From NCBI RefSeq assembly GCF_000015725.1, contig NC_008825.1, positions 930,001 to 994,000 of the forward strand: 64,000 nucleotides of DNA. Direction: 5' to 3'. The first letter of the stretch is position 1. Every line of letters begins with the position of its first letter. This stretch comes from Methylibium petroleiphilum PM1 (GTDB taxonomy: Bacteria > Pseudomonadota > Gammaproteobacteria > Burkholderiales > Burkholderiaceae_C). Shown here in pieces: positions 15,870 through 24,707 of the stretch. A program made the translations under genes and the position numbers. The notes under the pieces are model-generated. The model ran no database searches, was not told the origin of the DNA, and was given only the letters and a program-made list of their open reading frames with translations.

Positions 15870-18671
15870 TCAGTCGATCAACCGCAGCGCCCGCGCCGTG
15901 TTGATGGCCTGCAATCGGTTGCCGACGCCGAGCTTGGAGTAGATGTTCTTCAGGTGGAACTTGACGGTGTTCTCCGATACGAACAGCCGTCCGGCGATCT
16001 CGCGGTTGGTGGTGCCGTCGAGCAGGAAACGCAGCATCTCCTTTTCGCGCTCCGACAGTGCCTCGGTCAGGGCGTTGCCGGCGGCCTGGCGGCCCAGGTC
16101 GGTCCCCGAGGCCTCGAGCAGCAGCTCGATGTAGTCGCGGTCCGGGTCGGTACCGGTGCCGCCGCCCGGTTCGTGACCTCGCAGCAGGTTCTGGTAGGCC
16201 TCGCGCAGCAGCTCGATGACGCCGTCCCCCTCGTCGAGCAGGCAGCGCACGTAGCGGCCCCGTCGGCCCAGCTGCAGCGCCTTGCGCAGGCAGCGATGGG
16301 CGGCGTTACGGGCGCCCATGCGTTGCTGGAGCAGGGTCTCCAGCACGCTCAGCTTGATGTCGCGGTAGACCCGACCGGTCTGGCGCGCCCGCTCCCGGGC
16401 GATGCGCTGCGCGGCGTCGGCGTGGTCGTGCCGCGCGATGGCGAGGCGGATCCACCCGTAGCCCGAGCCTTCCACGTCCTCGGCCAGGTGGATCCAGTGC
16501 GGCGCGTCGTCGCGCGAGTCCGGGGCGATGCGCGTCGCCAGCGCCACCGCGCGCTCGATCTCGCCGCCCGCCAGCGCACGCCGCACGCGCTCCCACTCGC
16601 TCACCGCCACCAGGCGTTGCCAGGGGCTGGTGTGGCCGATGCGCTCCAGTTCGTCGAGCACCGCGACGGCCTCGTCGGAGCGCCCGCGCGCCTCGTGCAT
16701 GCGCGAGATGGCGATGTGGGCCGCGGCGATGAAGTCGAGCGTCACCGACTCGGAGATCTCGCGCTGGAAGCGGTGCGCCAGCGACTCCAGCGTCGCCAGG
16801 TCGTTGGCCTCGTACAGCGCGAACATGTGGCAGGCCGCGAGCGCCGCACCGGCCACCGAGGTGTCGAGCGGCGCCTCCTGCGCGTTCTCGTCGCGCAGGT
16901 GCGCCAGCGCCTCCTGCAGCCGGCCCTGCACGAGCAGGTTGCTGCCGGTGATGGCGGCGGTGTAGCCGCCGACGAACGAGCCGCCGCCGCGACCGAGGTG
17001 TGCACGCGCCAGCGCCAGGGCCTGCCGCGCGCCCTCGAAATCGCCGCTGGCCACCTTGCCCAGCGCGAGCACGTTCGCGGCGGCTCCCAGCTCGAAGGCC
17101 GGGAAGCCCTCCAGCTCGCGCTGCACCACGCCGGCCTGCTCGACGGTGTCGGCCGCCGCCGCCATGTCGTCGTCCACCAGCAGGAAGGACATCGCGCGGC
17201 ACAGGTCGGGGTTGGTGGTCGGCACGATGTCGCCGCCGCCGGCCTGCGGTGCCATCAGCTCCAGCAGCGGCCGCAGCTTGGGGCGGCGGCGCAGGAACAT
17301 CAGCGCATAGGCGGCGCGGATCACCAGCGCCGGCCGCTGCGCCACCTCGTGGAAGGGCAGGCGGTCGTGCCAGCGCTCCAGCGTGATCAGCTCGGCCCCG
17401 GCCACCAGCTGCGACGACCAGTCGGTCAGCGTGGACGCCGCGAGCGGAAAGTTCCTGCAGCACAACGCGTGGTGGATCGCTTCCTCGGGCAGCTCGTGCG
17501 CCAGGCACCACTGCGCCGCCTTCTTGTGCACCTGCCGCAGCGCTTCGGGGCCGTTGCGCTGCAGGGTCTCGGCCAGGTAGGTCGAGAACAGGCCGTGGTA
17601 CCGGAACCAGCGGTTGTCGGAGTCGAGCGCGCGCAGGAACAGGCCGGAGCGCTCCAGCCGCACCAGCAGCTCCTGCGCGTCCTCGAAGCCGGTCACGGCG
17701 GTGCACAGCGGTGCCGACAGGCGCTGCAGCAGCGAGGTCTTCAGCAGGAACTCCTGCATGCGCGGCGACTGCAGCGACATCACGTTGTCGGCCAGGTATT
17801 CGGCCAGCTCGCGCGGCCCGTGGTCGTCGGCGCCGTCCAGCGCCATGCGCACCTCGGGACTCACCAGCGCCAGCCGGAACAGCTGCACGCCGGCCGGCCA
17901 GCCCTCGGTGCGGCGGTAGATCGCGTCCACCTCGCCGGCGCTGACCTGCAGGCTGGCCGAATCGGCGAAGAACTGCGTCACCTCGCCCGGCGTGAAGCGC
18001 AGGTCGTCGGCCCGCACCACCGACGCCACACGGTTGACCATCAGCGTGGCCAGGCCGATCTCCGGCAGCGTGCGGGAGCCGATGAACACATGCACGTTGG
18101 CCGGCAGGCGCGCGAGCACCGAGCGGAAGAAGCGCAGCAGGGCCTCGTTGCGCAGCGCCTGGAACTCGTCGATGAAGATCGAGGCCGGCGTGATGCGGCC
18201 CGACAGGGTGTCGAGCATCCAGTCGGCCAGATCGCGCGGCGCATCGCCGGTGCCGCTGCGCGAGGCGCCGGGCGACGCGGCACGGCCGTGCAGCAGGCTC
18301 ATCACCGCGACCAGGTGCGACTCGAAGCGTCGCGGGTCGTTGTCGGCGTCGTCGAGGGTGAGCCAGGCGGTGCGCCAGCCGCGGGCCTCGTGGGCGGTCT
18401 TGATCTGCTGCAGGGTGGTCGACTTGCCGTGGCCGGCGGGCCCCTGCAGCACCGTGACGCGCAGGCTGTCGTCCTGCAGCACACGGTCGAGGATGGCCTG
18501 TCGCGGCACGGCGCCCGGGTACACCGGCGGCGTGAACAGCTTGTGCATCCGCACGTCCGACGGGAAGCCACGTTCGGTCGAGGCCAGCTCGTCGGCCAGC
18601 GGCGTGGGCCAGTCCGTCGTGGCCTCGAGCGGGTGCGATCGCAGCTGACGGTGGGGCGACGACGGGGGCAT
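15870..18671 (-). CDS. LAL-type (MalT-like) LuxR-family ATPase regulator, copy 2
   Basis: A 933-residue paralogue of the regulator at 7312-10125, with the same architecture: Walker A GPAGHGKST, FIDEF Walker B-like strand, helical repeats and a C-terminal LuxR HTH with the identical helix SENTVKFHLKNIYSKLGV. The ATG at 18671 (MPPSSPHRQLRSH) is chosen; an upstream in-frame start would overlap the divergent promoter. It is transcribed away from the cyclohexanone-monooxygenase-like gene, with one copy of the CTACC dyad in the shared gap. Divergence from copy 1 is mainly at the N-terminus and in the helical repeats, suggesting different inducers but common targets. Confidence 0.92.
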   Translation of the reverse strand: MPPSSPHRQLRSHPLEATTDWPTPLADELASTERGFPSDVRMHKLFTPPVYPGAVPRQAILDRVLQDDSLRVTVLQGPAGHGKSTTLQQIKTAHEARGWRTAWLTLDDADNDPRRFESHLVAVMSLLHGRAASPGASRSGTGDAPRDLADWMLDTLSGRITPASIFIDEFQALRNEALLRFFRSVLARLPANVHVFIGSRTLPEIGLATLMVNRVASVVRADDLRFTPGEVTQFFADSASLQVSAGEVDAIYRRTEGWPAGVQLFRLALVSPEVRMALDGADDHGPRELAEYLADNVMSLQSPRMQEFLLKTSLLQRLSAPLCTAVTGFEDAQELLVRLERSGLFLRALDSDNRWFRYHGLFSTYLAETLQRNGPEALRQVHKKAAQWCLAHELPEEAIHHALCCRNFPLAASTLTDWSSQLVAGAELITLERWHDRLPFHEVAQRPALVIRAAYALMFLRRRPKLRPLLELMAPQAGGGDIVPTTNPDLCRAMSFLLVDDDMAAAADTVEQAGVVQRELEGFPAFELGAAANVLALGKVASGDFEGARQALALARAHLGRGGGSFVGGYTAAITGSNLLVQGRLQEALAHLRDENAQEAPLDTSVAGAALAACHMFALYEANDLATLESLAHRFQREISESVTLDFIAAAHIAISRMHEARGRSDEAVAVLDELERIGHTSPWQRLVAVSEWERVRRALAGGEIERAVALATRIAPDSRDDAPHWIHLAEDVEGSGYGWIRLAIARHDHADAAQRIARERARQTGRVYRDIKLSVLETLLQQRMGARNAAHRCLRKALQLGRRGRYVRCLLDEGDGVIELLREAYQNLLRGHEPGGGTGTDPDRDYIELLLEASGTDLGRQAAGNALTEALSEREKEMLRFLLDGTTNREIAGRLFVSENTVKFHLKNIYSKLGVGNRLQAINTARALRLID

Positions 18672-18774
18672 GCGGCTCGCAGGGCAACCAGCGGAACAGC
18701 GATTGTTTGCTGCGGCGCAGCTGACGGGTCTGCGGGCTTCCCCCAGGGGGTGGGTGGGGAGCGGGTGGCCAAAA

Positions 18775-18790
18775 CTACCTGACCGGGTGG
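18775..18790. promoter_or_regulatory. Putative LAL operator, site 2 (CTACCT-GACC-GGGTGG)
   Basis: The dyad lies between divergent LAL copy 2 (start 18671) and the BVMO gene (start 18848). Its right edge is 57 bases before the BVMO ATG, nearly the same distance as the proximal site in front of the PQQ dehydrogenase (55 bases). One base differs from the other copies in the left arm. An extra GGGTGG half-site is at 18763-18768. Confidence 0.6.
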
Positions 18791-18847
18791 CGGAATTTGC
18801 AATGCCGGCGGGTTCAATCGGGCCGATCATTTCCAGAGGAGACCCTG

Positions 18848-20467
18848 ATGTCGAATGTCCAGCAGGCAACGAAGCAGGTCGATGCCGTCGTCGTGGGCGC
18901 CGGATTCGCCGGCATGTATTCGCTCTACAAGCTGCGCGAGCAGGGCCTGAAGGTGCAGGTCTACGAGGCCGGCACTGGCGTCGGCGGCACCTGGTACTGG
19001 AACCGCTACCCGGGCGCGCGGGTCGACTCGCAGGCCTACATCTACCAGTACTGGTTCTCCAAGGAGCTGCTGGACGAGTGGAACTGGAGCGAGCGCTTCC
19101 CCGCCCAGGACGAGACCGAGCGCTACCTCAACCACGTGGCCGACCGCTTCGACCTGCGCAAGGACATCCAGTTCAAGACCCGGGTGACCGCGGCGGCCTA
19201 TGACGAAGCGTCCCAGCGCTGGACCATCACCACCGACGACGGCCAGTCCGTCAGTGCGCAGTACTTCATCATGGGCACCGGCGGCCTGTCGGTGCCGATG
19301 CTGCCGGCGCTGCCGGGCATCGAGAACTTCAAGGGCCGCATCGTGCACACGGCGCAGTGGCCGCGCGAGGGCGTGGACCTCAAGGGCAAGCGCGTCGGCA
19401 TCATCGGCACCGGCGCGACCGGCATCCAGGTGATCCAGACCATCGCCGGCGAGGTCGGGCACCTGACGGTGTTCCAGCGCACGCCGAACTACACCATCCC
19501 GATGCGCAACCCGAAGTACGACGACGCGGCGCGCGCCGAGCTGCGCGCGCAGTACCCGATGCTGAAGGAGCGCGTGCAGCGCACCTTCGCCGGCTTCGAC
19601 TACGACTTCGAGGACCGCAACTTCTTCGACGTGGACCCCGCCGAGCGCCAGCGCATCCTGCAGCGCCTGTGGGACGACGGCTCGCTGAACTTCTGGATCG
19701 GCGGCTTCCGCGAGGTGTTCTTCGACGAGAAGGTCAACGCCGAGTTCTCCGACTTCGTGCGCCAGCGCATCCGCGAGCGCGTGAAGGACCCGAAGGTGGC
19801 CGACAAGCTGGTGCCGCAGGACTACGGCTTCGGCACGCGCCGCGTGCCGCTGGAGACCAAGTACTACGAAGCCTTCAACCGCGACAACGTGCTGCTGGTC
19901 GACACCAAGGCCACGCCGATGGAGGAAGTCACCGCGAAGGGCATCCGCACCTCGGCCGGCCTGCACGAGCTCGACATCCTGATCTGCGCCACCGGCTTCG
20001 ACGCCGGCACCGGCGCGCTGACCAAGGTCGACATCCGCGGCCGCGACGGCGTGCTGCTGCGCGATGCCTGGGCCCAGGACGGTGTGCGCACCACCATGGG
20101 CCTGCAGGTGCACGGCTACCCGAACCTGTTCATGACGATGGCGCCGTTCTCGCCGGCGGCGGCGTTCTGCAACGTGCCCACCTGCCTGCAGCAGCAGGTG
20201 GACTGGATCGCCGACTGCATCGCCTTCGTGCGCCAGCAGGGCCGCCATTCCATCGAGCCCAGCGCCGAGGCCGAGGCCAAGTGGGTGGCCCACCACGACG
20301 AACTCGCCAACCTGACGCTGGTGCCGAAGACCAACTCCTGGTACATGGGCTCCAACGTCAAGGGCAAGCCGCGGCGCCTGCTGGCCTATGCCGGCGGCGC
20401 GGGCACCTATCGTGCCAAGTGCGAGGAAGTCAAGGCGAGCGGCTACGAGGGCTTCGTGACCGCCTGA
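18848..20467 (+). CDS. Baeyer-Villiger monooxygenase, cyclohexanone-monooxygenase type (copy 2)
   Basis: A 539-residue protein, the usual length for CHMO-type BVMOs. FAD motif GAGFAG (17-22), TGVGGTWYWNRYPGARVD, the complete BVMO fingerprint FKGRIVHTAQWP (161-172) and the NADPH motif GTGATG (187-192) are all intact. It catalyses NADPH- and O2-dependent conversion of a ketone to an ester or lactone. The ATG is preceded by GAGGAGA. A promoter region with the LAL dyad precedes it, and it appears to be a single-gene unit ending against a convergent gene. Which ketone is used is unknown; cyclic, linear and acetone-type substrates are all handled by this family. Confidence 0.93.
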   Translation: MSNVQQATKQVDAVVVGAGFAGMYSLYKLREQGLKVQVYEAGTGVGGTWYWNRYPGARVDSQAYIYQYWFSKELLDEWNWSERFPAQDETERYLNHVADRFDLRKDIQFKTRVTAAAYDEASQRWTITTDDGQSVSAQYFIMGTGGLSVPMLPALPGIENFKGRIVHTAQWPREGVDLKGKRVGIIGTGATGIQVIQTIAGEVGHLTVFQRTPNYTIPMRNPKYDDAARAELRAQYPMLKERVQRTFAGFDYDFEDRNFFDVDPAERQRILQRLWDDGSLNFWIGGFREVFFDEKVNAEFSDFVRQRIRERVKDPKVADKLVPQDYGFGTRRVPLETKYYEAFNRDNVLLVDTKATPMEEVTAKGIRTSAGLHELDILICATGFDAGTGALTKVDIRGRDGVLLRDAWAQDGVRTTMGLQVHGYPNLFMTMAPFSPAAAFCNVPTCLQQQVDWIADCIAFVRQQGRHSIEPSAEAEAKWVAHHDELANLTLVPKTNSWYMGSNVKGKPRRLLAYAGGAGTYRAKCEEVKASGYEGFVTA

Positions 20468-20473
20468 ATCGGG

Positions 20474-20493
20474 CCGCCGCCGGCCGGCGGCGG
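20474..20493. terminator. GC-rich perfect palindrome between convergent genes
   Basis: CCGCCGCCGG directly followed by its reverse complement, 6 bases after the BVMO stop and 6 bases before the stop of the convergent reductase gene. It could end transcription from both sides, but there is no T tract, so the function is tentative. Confidence 0.4.
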
Positions 20494-20498
20494 TGCGT

Positions 20499-21485
20499 TC
20501 AGTCGATCGACAGCACCACGTTGCCGATCGCGCGCCCGCTCTCGACCAGCTCGTGCGCCTCGACGATGCGCTCGAGCGGCAGCCGCGCGGCGATCTGGTG
20601 CACGAGGTCGCCGCGTGCCAGGAAGCCGTTCAGCGTGTCGATCGCGCGACGGCGGTCCGCCGCCTCGAGCAGGTAGACGATGAACAGCCGGATGCGCGGG
20701 CTGCGCGCGGCGAGCGCGAAGAAGGGCAGCGTGAACTGCACCGCGCCGCTGCCGTAGACCACCCACTCGCCGCCGGGCCGCACGGCCTCCATGTTCAGTG
20801 CCGCGTTGGCCACCACGTCGACCTCGATCACGCGGTCGACGCCCTGGCCGCCGGTGATCTGGTGCACGCGCTCGGCCACGTTCTCGGTCCTGTAGTCCAC
20901 CACCGTGTCGGCGCCGGCCGCACGCACCAGTTCGGCCTTCTCGGCGCTGCTGACGGTGGCGACGATGTGCTTCGCACCGAGCCGGCGCGCGAACTGCACC
21001 GCGTAGTGGCCCACGGCACCGGCGCCGCCGGCGACCAGCACCGTCTTGCCCGCCACGCCGCCGTCCACCAGCAGCGCGTGCAGCGCGGTCAGCGCCGGGA
21101 TGCCGAAGCAGGCGCCGGCCTCGCCCGGCACGCCGTCCGGCAGCGGCACGGCCTGCTGCTCGGGCACGGTGATGTACTGCGCGGCGGTGCCGGCCGGGCG
21201 CGCCCAGGCGCCGTTCCACAGCCACACGCGCTCGCCGAGACGGCCTGCGTCGACGCCCGGGCCCACGGCGTCGACGACGCCCATGCCGTCGCTGTGCGGC
21301 GTGACGCGGGGAAACGGCATCACCGGGCTGCGCAGGCCGGCGCGGGACTTCACGTCCGAGGGGTTCACACCGGACCACTGCAGCTTCACGCGCAGTTCAC
21401 CCGGGCCGGGCACCGGGTCGGGCAGCTCGCCGATCCGGAGCACGTCCCGGGCCGCTCCGGTGCGTTCGTAGAAGGTGGCGCGCAT
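20499..21485 (-). CDS. Medium-chain dehydrogenase/reductase, quinone oxidoreductase-like
   Basis: A 328-residue MDR protein without the zinc-ligand pattern of alcohol dehydrogenases. It begins MRATFYERTGAARDVLRIGELPDPVPGPGELRVK in family style, continues with SGVNPSDVKSRAG, and has the nucleotide-binding segment VLVAGGAGAVGHYAVQFA typical of NADPH:quinone or enone reductases. It probably reduces an activated C=C bond. It is transcribed opposite to its neighbours; its start is 152 bases from the divergent 3-hydroxyacyl-CoA dehydrogenase gene. The substrate is not predictable. Confidence 0.85.
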   Translation of the reverse strand: MRATFYERTGAARDVLRIGELPDPVPGPGELRVKLQWSGVNPSDVKSRAGLRSPVMPFPRVTPHSDGMGVVDAVGPGVDAGRLGERVWLWNGAWARPAGTAAQYITVPEQQAVPLPDGVPGEAGACFGIPALTALHALLVDGGVAGKTVLVAGGAGAVGHYAVQFARRLGAKHIVATVSSAEKAELVRAAGADTVVDYRTENVAERVHQITGGQGVDRVIEVDVVANAALNMEAVRPGGEWVVYGSGAVQFTLPFFALAARSPRIRLFIVYLLEAADRRRAIDTLNGFLARGDLVHQIAARLPLERIVEAHELVESGRAIGNVVLSID

Positions 21486-21637
21486 GGTCTTTGCAGGGGA
21501 TAGGAAGAGGAGTGATGGTGCCCGACATCGGATGCGCGTGCAGTGGCAAAACCCGCCAGCCCCTGCGACGCGTTCGGGCATCGATGCGCAGGCCGGCAGG
21601 GCCTACAGTGGCGGGAGATCATCGAAGGAGTCGCTGC

Positions 21638-22489
21638 ATGAGCGGTCAAACAATCGGCGTCATCGGCGCCGGCACCATGGGCAACGGCATCGCGCAGGTG
21701 TGCGCGATGGCCGGGCTGGACGTGACGCTGGTCGACGTGTCGGACGCGGCGGTCGCGCGCGGCCTCGCGACGCTGGGCAACAGCCTGGAGCGGCTGGTCA
21801 AGAAGGACAAGCTGACGGCCGCGGCCAGCGCCGCGGCGCTGGCACGCGTGCGCGGCACGACCGACTACGCGGCGCTGGCCGGGGCCGACCTCGTGATCGA
21901 GGCCGCCACCGAGAACCTGGCGCTGAAGCTGCGCATCCTGCAGCAGCTCGCCGAGGTGGTGCGCGAGGACGCGGTGATCGCGACCAACACCTCGTCGATC
22001 AGCATCACCCAGCTGGCCGCGGCGGTGAAGGCGCCCGAGCGCTTCGTCGGCATGCACTTCTTCAACCCGGTGCCGCTGATGGCGCTGGTGGAGGTGATCG
22101 GCGGCCTGCAGACCTCGGACGCGACGCGCGAGCGTGCGCTGGCCTTCGTCAAGTCCATCGGCAAGACGCCGATCGCGGTGAAGAACAGCCCGGGATTCGC
22201 GGTCAACCGCATTCTGGTGCCGATGATCAACGAGGCGATCTTCGTGCTGCAGGAGGGCCTGGCCAGCGCCGAGGACATCGACGCCGGCATGACGCTGGGC
22301 TGCAACCAGCCGATCGGCCCGCTGGCGCTGGCCGACCTGATCGGCCTGGACACGCTGCTCGCGGTGATGCAGGTGTTCAGCGAGGGATTCGACGACCCGA
22401 AGTACCGGCCCGCGCCGCTGCTGAAGGAAATGGTGGCCGCCGGCCGCCTGGGCCGCAAGAGCGGCCGCGGCTTCTACACCTACGCCTGA
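21638..22489 (+). CDS. 3-hydroxyacyl-CoA (3-hydroxybutyryl-CoA) dehydrogenase
   Basis: A 283-residue single-function 3HCDH. The NAD motif GAGTMGNGIAQ is at the N-terminus; IEAATEN, NTSSISIT and MHFFNPVPLM supply the catalytic Glu, Ser/Asn and His segment; the C-terminal domain has NSPGFAVNRIL and NQPIGPLALADLIGLD. It oxidises L-3-hydroxyacyl-CoA with NAD, probably short-chain. The ATG at 21638 has GAAGGAG 7 bases upstream. The next gene starts 10 bases downstream, so the two form an operon. Confidence 0.92.
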   Translation: MSGQTIGVIGAGTMGNGIAQVCAMAGLDVTLVDVSDAAVARGLATLGNSLERLVKKDKLTAAASAAALARVRGTTDYAALAGADLVIEAATENLALKLRILQQLAEVVREDAVIATNTSSISITQLAAAVKAPERFVGMHFFNPVPLMALVEVIGGLQTSDATRERALAFVKSIGKTPIAVKNSPGFAVNRILVPMINEAIFVLQEGLASAEDIDAGMTLGCNQPIGPLALADLIGLDTLLAVMQVFSEGFDDPKYRPAPLLKEMVAAGRLGRKSGRGFYTYA

Positions 22490-22499
22490 GGGCGATCGC

Positions 22500-23483
22500 A
22501 TGTTCCGCGCCCTGATGCTGACGCAGGTGGACCGGCGCACCCATGCCGAGCTGGTGGAGCTGGACGAGTCGCAGTTGCCGCCCGGCGACGTGACGGTGCG
22601 CATCGAGTACTCCAGCCTCAACTTCAAGGACGCGCTCGCGGTCACCGGCCGCGGCGCGGTGGTGAAGAACTGGCCACTGGTGCCGGGGATCGACCTGGCC
22701 GGCGTGGTCGAGCGCAGCAGCGACCCGGCCTGGCAGCCGGGCGACCGCGTCGTGGTCAACGGCTGGGGCCTGGGCGAAACCGAATGGGGAGGGCTGGCGC
22801 AGAAGGCGCGGCTGTCGCCGCAATGCCTGTTGCGGCTGCCGGCGGCCTTCACCACGCGCGAGGCGATGGCCATCGCCACGGCCGGCTACACCGCCGCGCT
22901 GTGCGTCATCGCGCTGCAGCGCCACGGCCTCGAGCCGGGCGCCGACGAGGTGCTGGTCACCGGCGCGGCCGGTGGCGTGGGCTCGGTGGCGGTGGCGCTG
23001 CTGGCCGGGCTGGGCTTCCGGGTGGTCGCGTCGACCGGGCGGCCGGCGGAGGCCGAGTACCTGCGCTTCCTCGGCGCCGCGGCGATCCTCGACCGGGCGG
23101 AACTGTCGTCGCCCGGCAAGCCGCTGCAGAGCGAGCGCTGGGCCGGCGTGGTGGACACGGTGGGCAGCCACACGCTGGTCAACGCCTGCGCGCAGACGCA
23201 GTGGCACGGCGCGGTGACCGCCTGCGGCCTGGCCCAGGGCAGCGACCTGCCCGGCACGGTGATGCCCTTCATCCTGCGCGGCATCACGCTGTACGGCATC
23301 AACTGCATGCGCGTCGACGAGGCCACGCGGCGCCTCGCCTGGGAGCTGCTGGCGCAGCATGTGCGCAGCGACCAGCTGGCGCAGATGACGCAGGAGATCG
23401 GGCTGTCCGAGGTGATCGCCTATTCGCCCGGCCTGCTGGACGGCAAGGTGCGCGGACGCACCGTGGTCGACGTCAACCGCTGA
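22500..23483 (+). CDS. YhdH/AcuI-type acrylyl-CoA reductase-like MDR protein
   Basis: A 327-residue MDR enzyme of the YhdH/AcuI group: FRALMLTQ start, YSSLNFKDALAVTGRG, PLVPGIDLAG, GWGLGETEWGGLAQKA, TAGYTAALCV and VTGAAGGVGSVAVALLA all match. AcuI reduces acryloyl-CoA to propionyl-CoA with NADPH and also detoxifies acryloyl-CoA. Together with the upstream dehydrogenase and downstream icmF this suggests short-chain acyl-CoA handling. Its 3' end overlaps the convergent AraC-type gene by 11 bases. Confidence 0.85.
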   Translation: MFRALMLTQVDRRTHAELVELDESQLPPGDVTVRIEYSSLNFKDALAVTGRGAVVKNWPLVPGIDLAGVVERSSDPAWQPGDRVVVNGWGLGETEWGGLAQKARLSPQCLLRLPAAFTTREAMAIATAGYTAALCVIALQRHGLEPGADEVLVTGAAGGVGSVAVALLAGLGFRVVASTGRPAEAEYLRFLGAAAILDRAELSSPGKPLQSERWAGVVDTVGSHTLVNACAQTQWHGAVTACGLAQGSDLPGTVMPFILRGITLYGINCMRVDEATRRLAWELLAQHVRSDQLAQMTQEIGLSEVIAYSPGLLDGKVRGRTVVDVNR

Positions 23484-24549
23484 GCAGTGCCGGGGCGGTG
23501 GCCGGCCGCCGCGCGGTGGCGTCGGCGCCCGGCGCCGACATGCCGTCGGCACGCAACGCGCGGTACTCGCCCGGCTGCGACCCGGTCCATTTCTTGAAGG
23601 CGCGGTGGAAGGCGCTGGGCTCCTGGAAGCCGAGCAGCGTGGAGATCTCGGCGATGCTGAGCCGGCTGTGGCACAGGTGGTGGATCGCCGCATCGCGCCG
23701 CAGGTCGTCCTTGGCGCTCTGGTAGGTGCCACCCTCGGCCTCCAGCCGGCGCCGCAGCGTCGACGGGGCGACGTGGAACTCGAGCGCCAGGTCGTCCAGC
23801 GTCGGCCAGCCGGCCTGGCCGCCTAGGCAGCGGCGCAGCCGGCGCCGCACGCGCGCGGTCCAGCTGTCGGTGCTCTTGTACTTGAGGAACACCGACTGCG
23901 GCGCCGAGCGCAAAAAGCTCTTCAGCGTGGCCTCGGTCTGGATGATCGGCGCCTCCAGCAGCGCGGCGTCGAACTCGATGGTGGTGCGTTCGGCGCCGAA
24001 CGCCAGGTCTTCGCCGTACATCACGCGGTACTCGCGCGCTTCCTCGGGCAGCGCGTGGCCGAAGGCGATGTGGGCGAGCTGGATGCGCCGCCCGATCAGC
24101 CAGCACATCAGGCCGTGCAGCATCACCAGGTAGGTCTCCTCGGCGAAGCGGCGGTCGGCCGGGTCGGCGATGCGGTTGTGCAGCGTGATCACCGCCCGGT
24201 CGTCGTCCACCGCCAGCTCGCCGTGCAGGTCGTCGAGGAAGGCCGAGAAGCTGCGCAGGCAGCGGCGCAGGGCCCGGCCGAGCGTGCCGCAGTGCAGCAC
24301 CGCATGGCACATCAGGGCGAAGCTGCCGACCTTCATGCGGCGCGCGTCGAGGCCGAAGAATTCGTCGTCGAGCTGGTGCGCGACGGCCAGCCACAGCGCC
24401 GCGAAGGCCCGGGCCGGCACGCGCGCCTGGCGGTGGGCCAGCATCTCGGCCGGGATGCCGGCCGCGCGCAGCACCGCGGGCAGCGCCTCGGGTGCAAGAT
24501 GCGCCAGCGCGGCCCGCACGAAATAGATCGAGACGGTGTCCTTGTCCAT
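23473..24549 (-). CDS. AraC-family transcriptional regulator
   Basis: A 358-residue regulator with an N-terminal arabinose-binding-like domain of the kind found in the OruR/ArgR-type AraC subgroup (about residues 15-220) and a C-terminal AraC HTH pair ([23 protein letters not shown], then [33 protein letters not shown]). The ATG at 24549 gives [15 protein letters not shown]. It is divergent from icmF with 158 bases between starts and is a natural candidate regulator of icmF. The effector is unknown. Confidence 0.9.
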   Translation of the reverse strand: MDKDTVSIYFVRAALAHLAPEALPAVLRAAGIPAEMLAHRQARVPARAFAALWLAVAHQLDDEFFGLDARRMKVGSFALMCHAVLHCGTLGRALRRCLRSFSAFLDDLHGELAVDDDRAVITLHNRIADPADRRFAEETYLVMLHGLMCWLIGRRIQLAHIAFGHALPEEAREYRVMYGEDLAFGAERTTIEFDAALLEAPIIQTEATLKSFLRSAPQSVFLKYKSTDSWTARVRRRLRRCLGGQAGWPTLDDLALEFHVAPSTLRRRLEAEGGTYQSAKDDLRRDAAIHHLCHSRLSIAEISTLLGFQEPSAFHRAFKKWTGSQPGEYRALRADGMSAPGADATARRPATAPALLSG

Positions 24550-24707
24550 GTTCCGGGGGCCAGTGTAGGGCGCTGCCGCGGGTGGCAAAAACGAGCGCGG
24601 CACTTGACGGCTCGGGGCATGTCGCCGGCCCGCCCGCCCGCGGAAAATCAGGCATCGATCCCGGCCCGCGGACCCCCCGCCGGGCGCCCGCAGCAAGGAG
24701 ACCCGCG

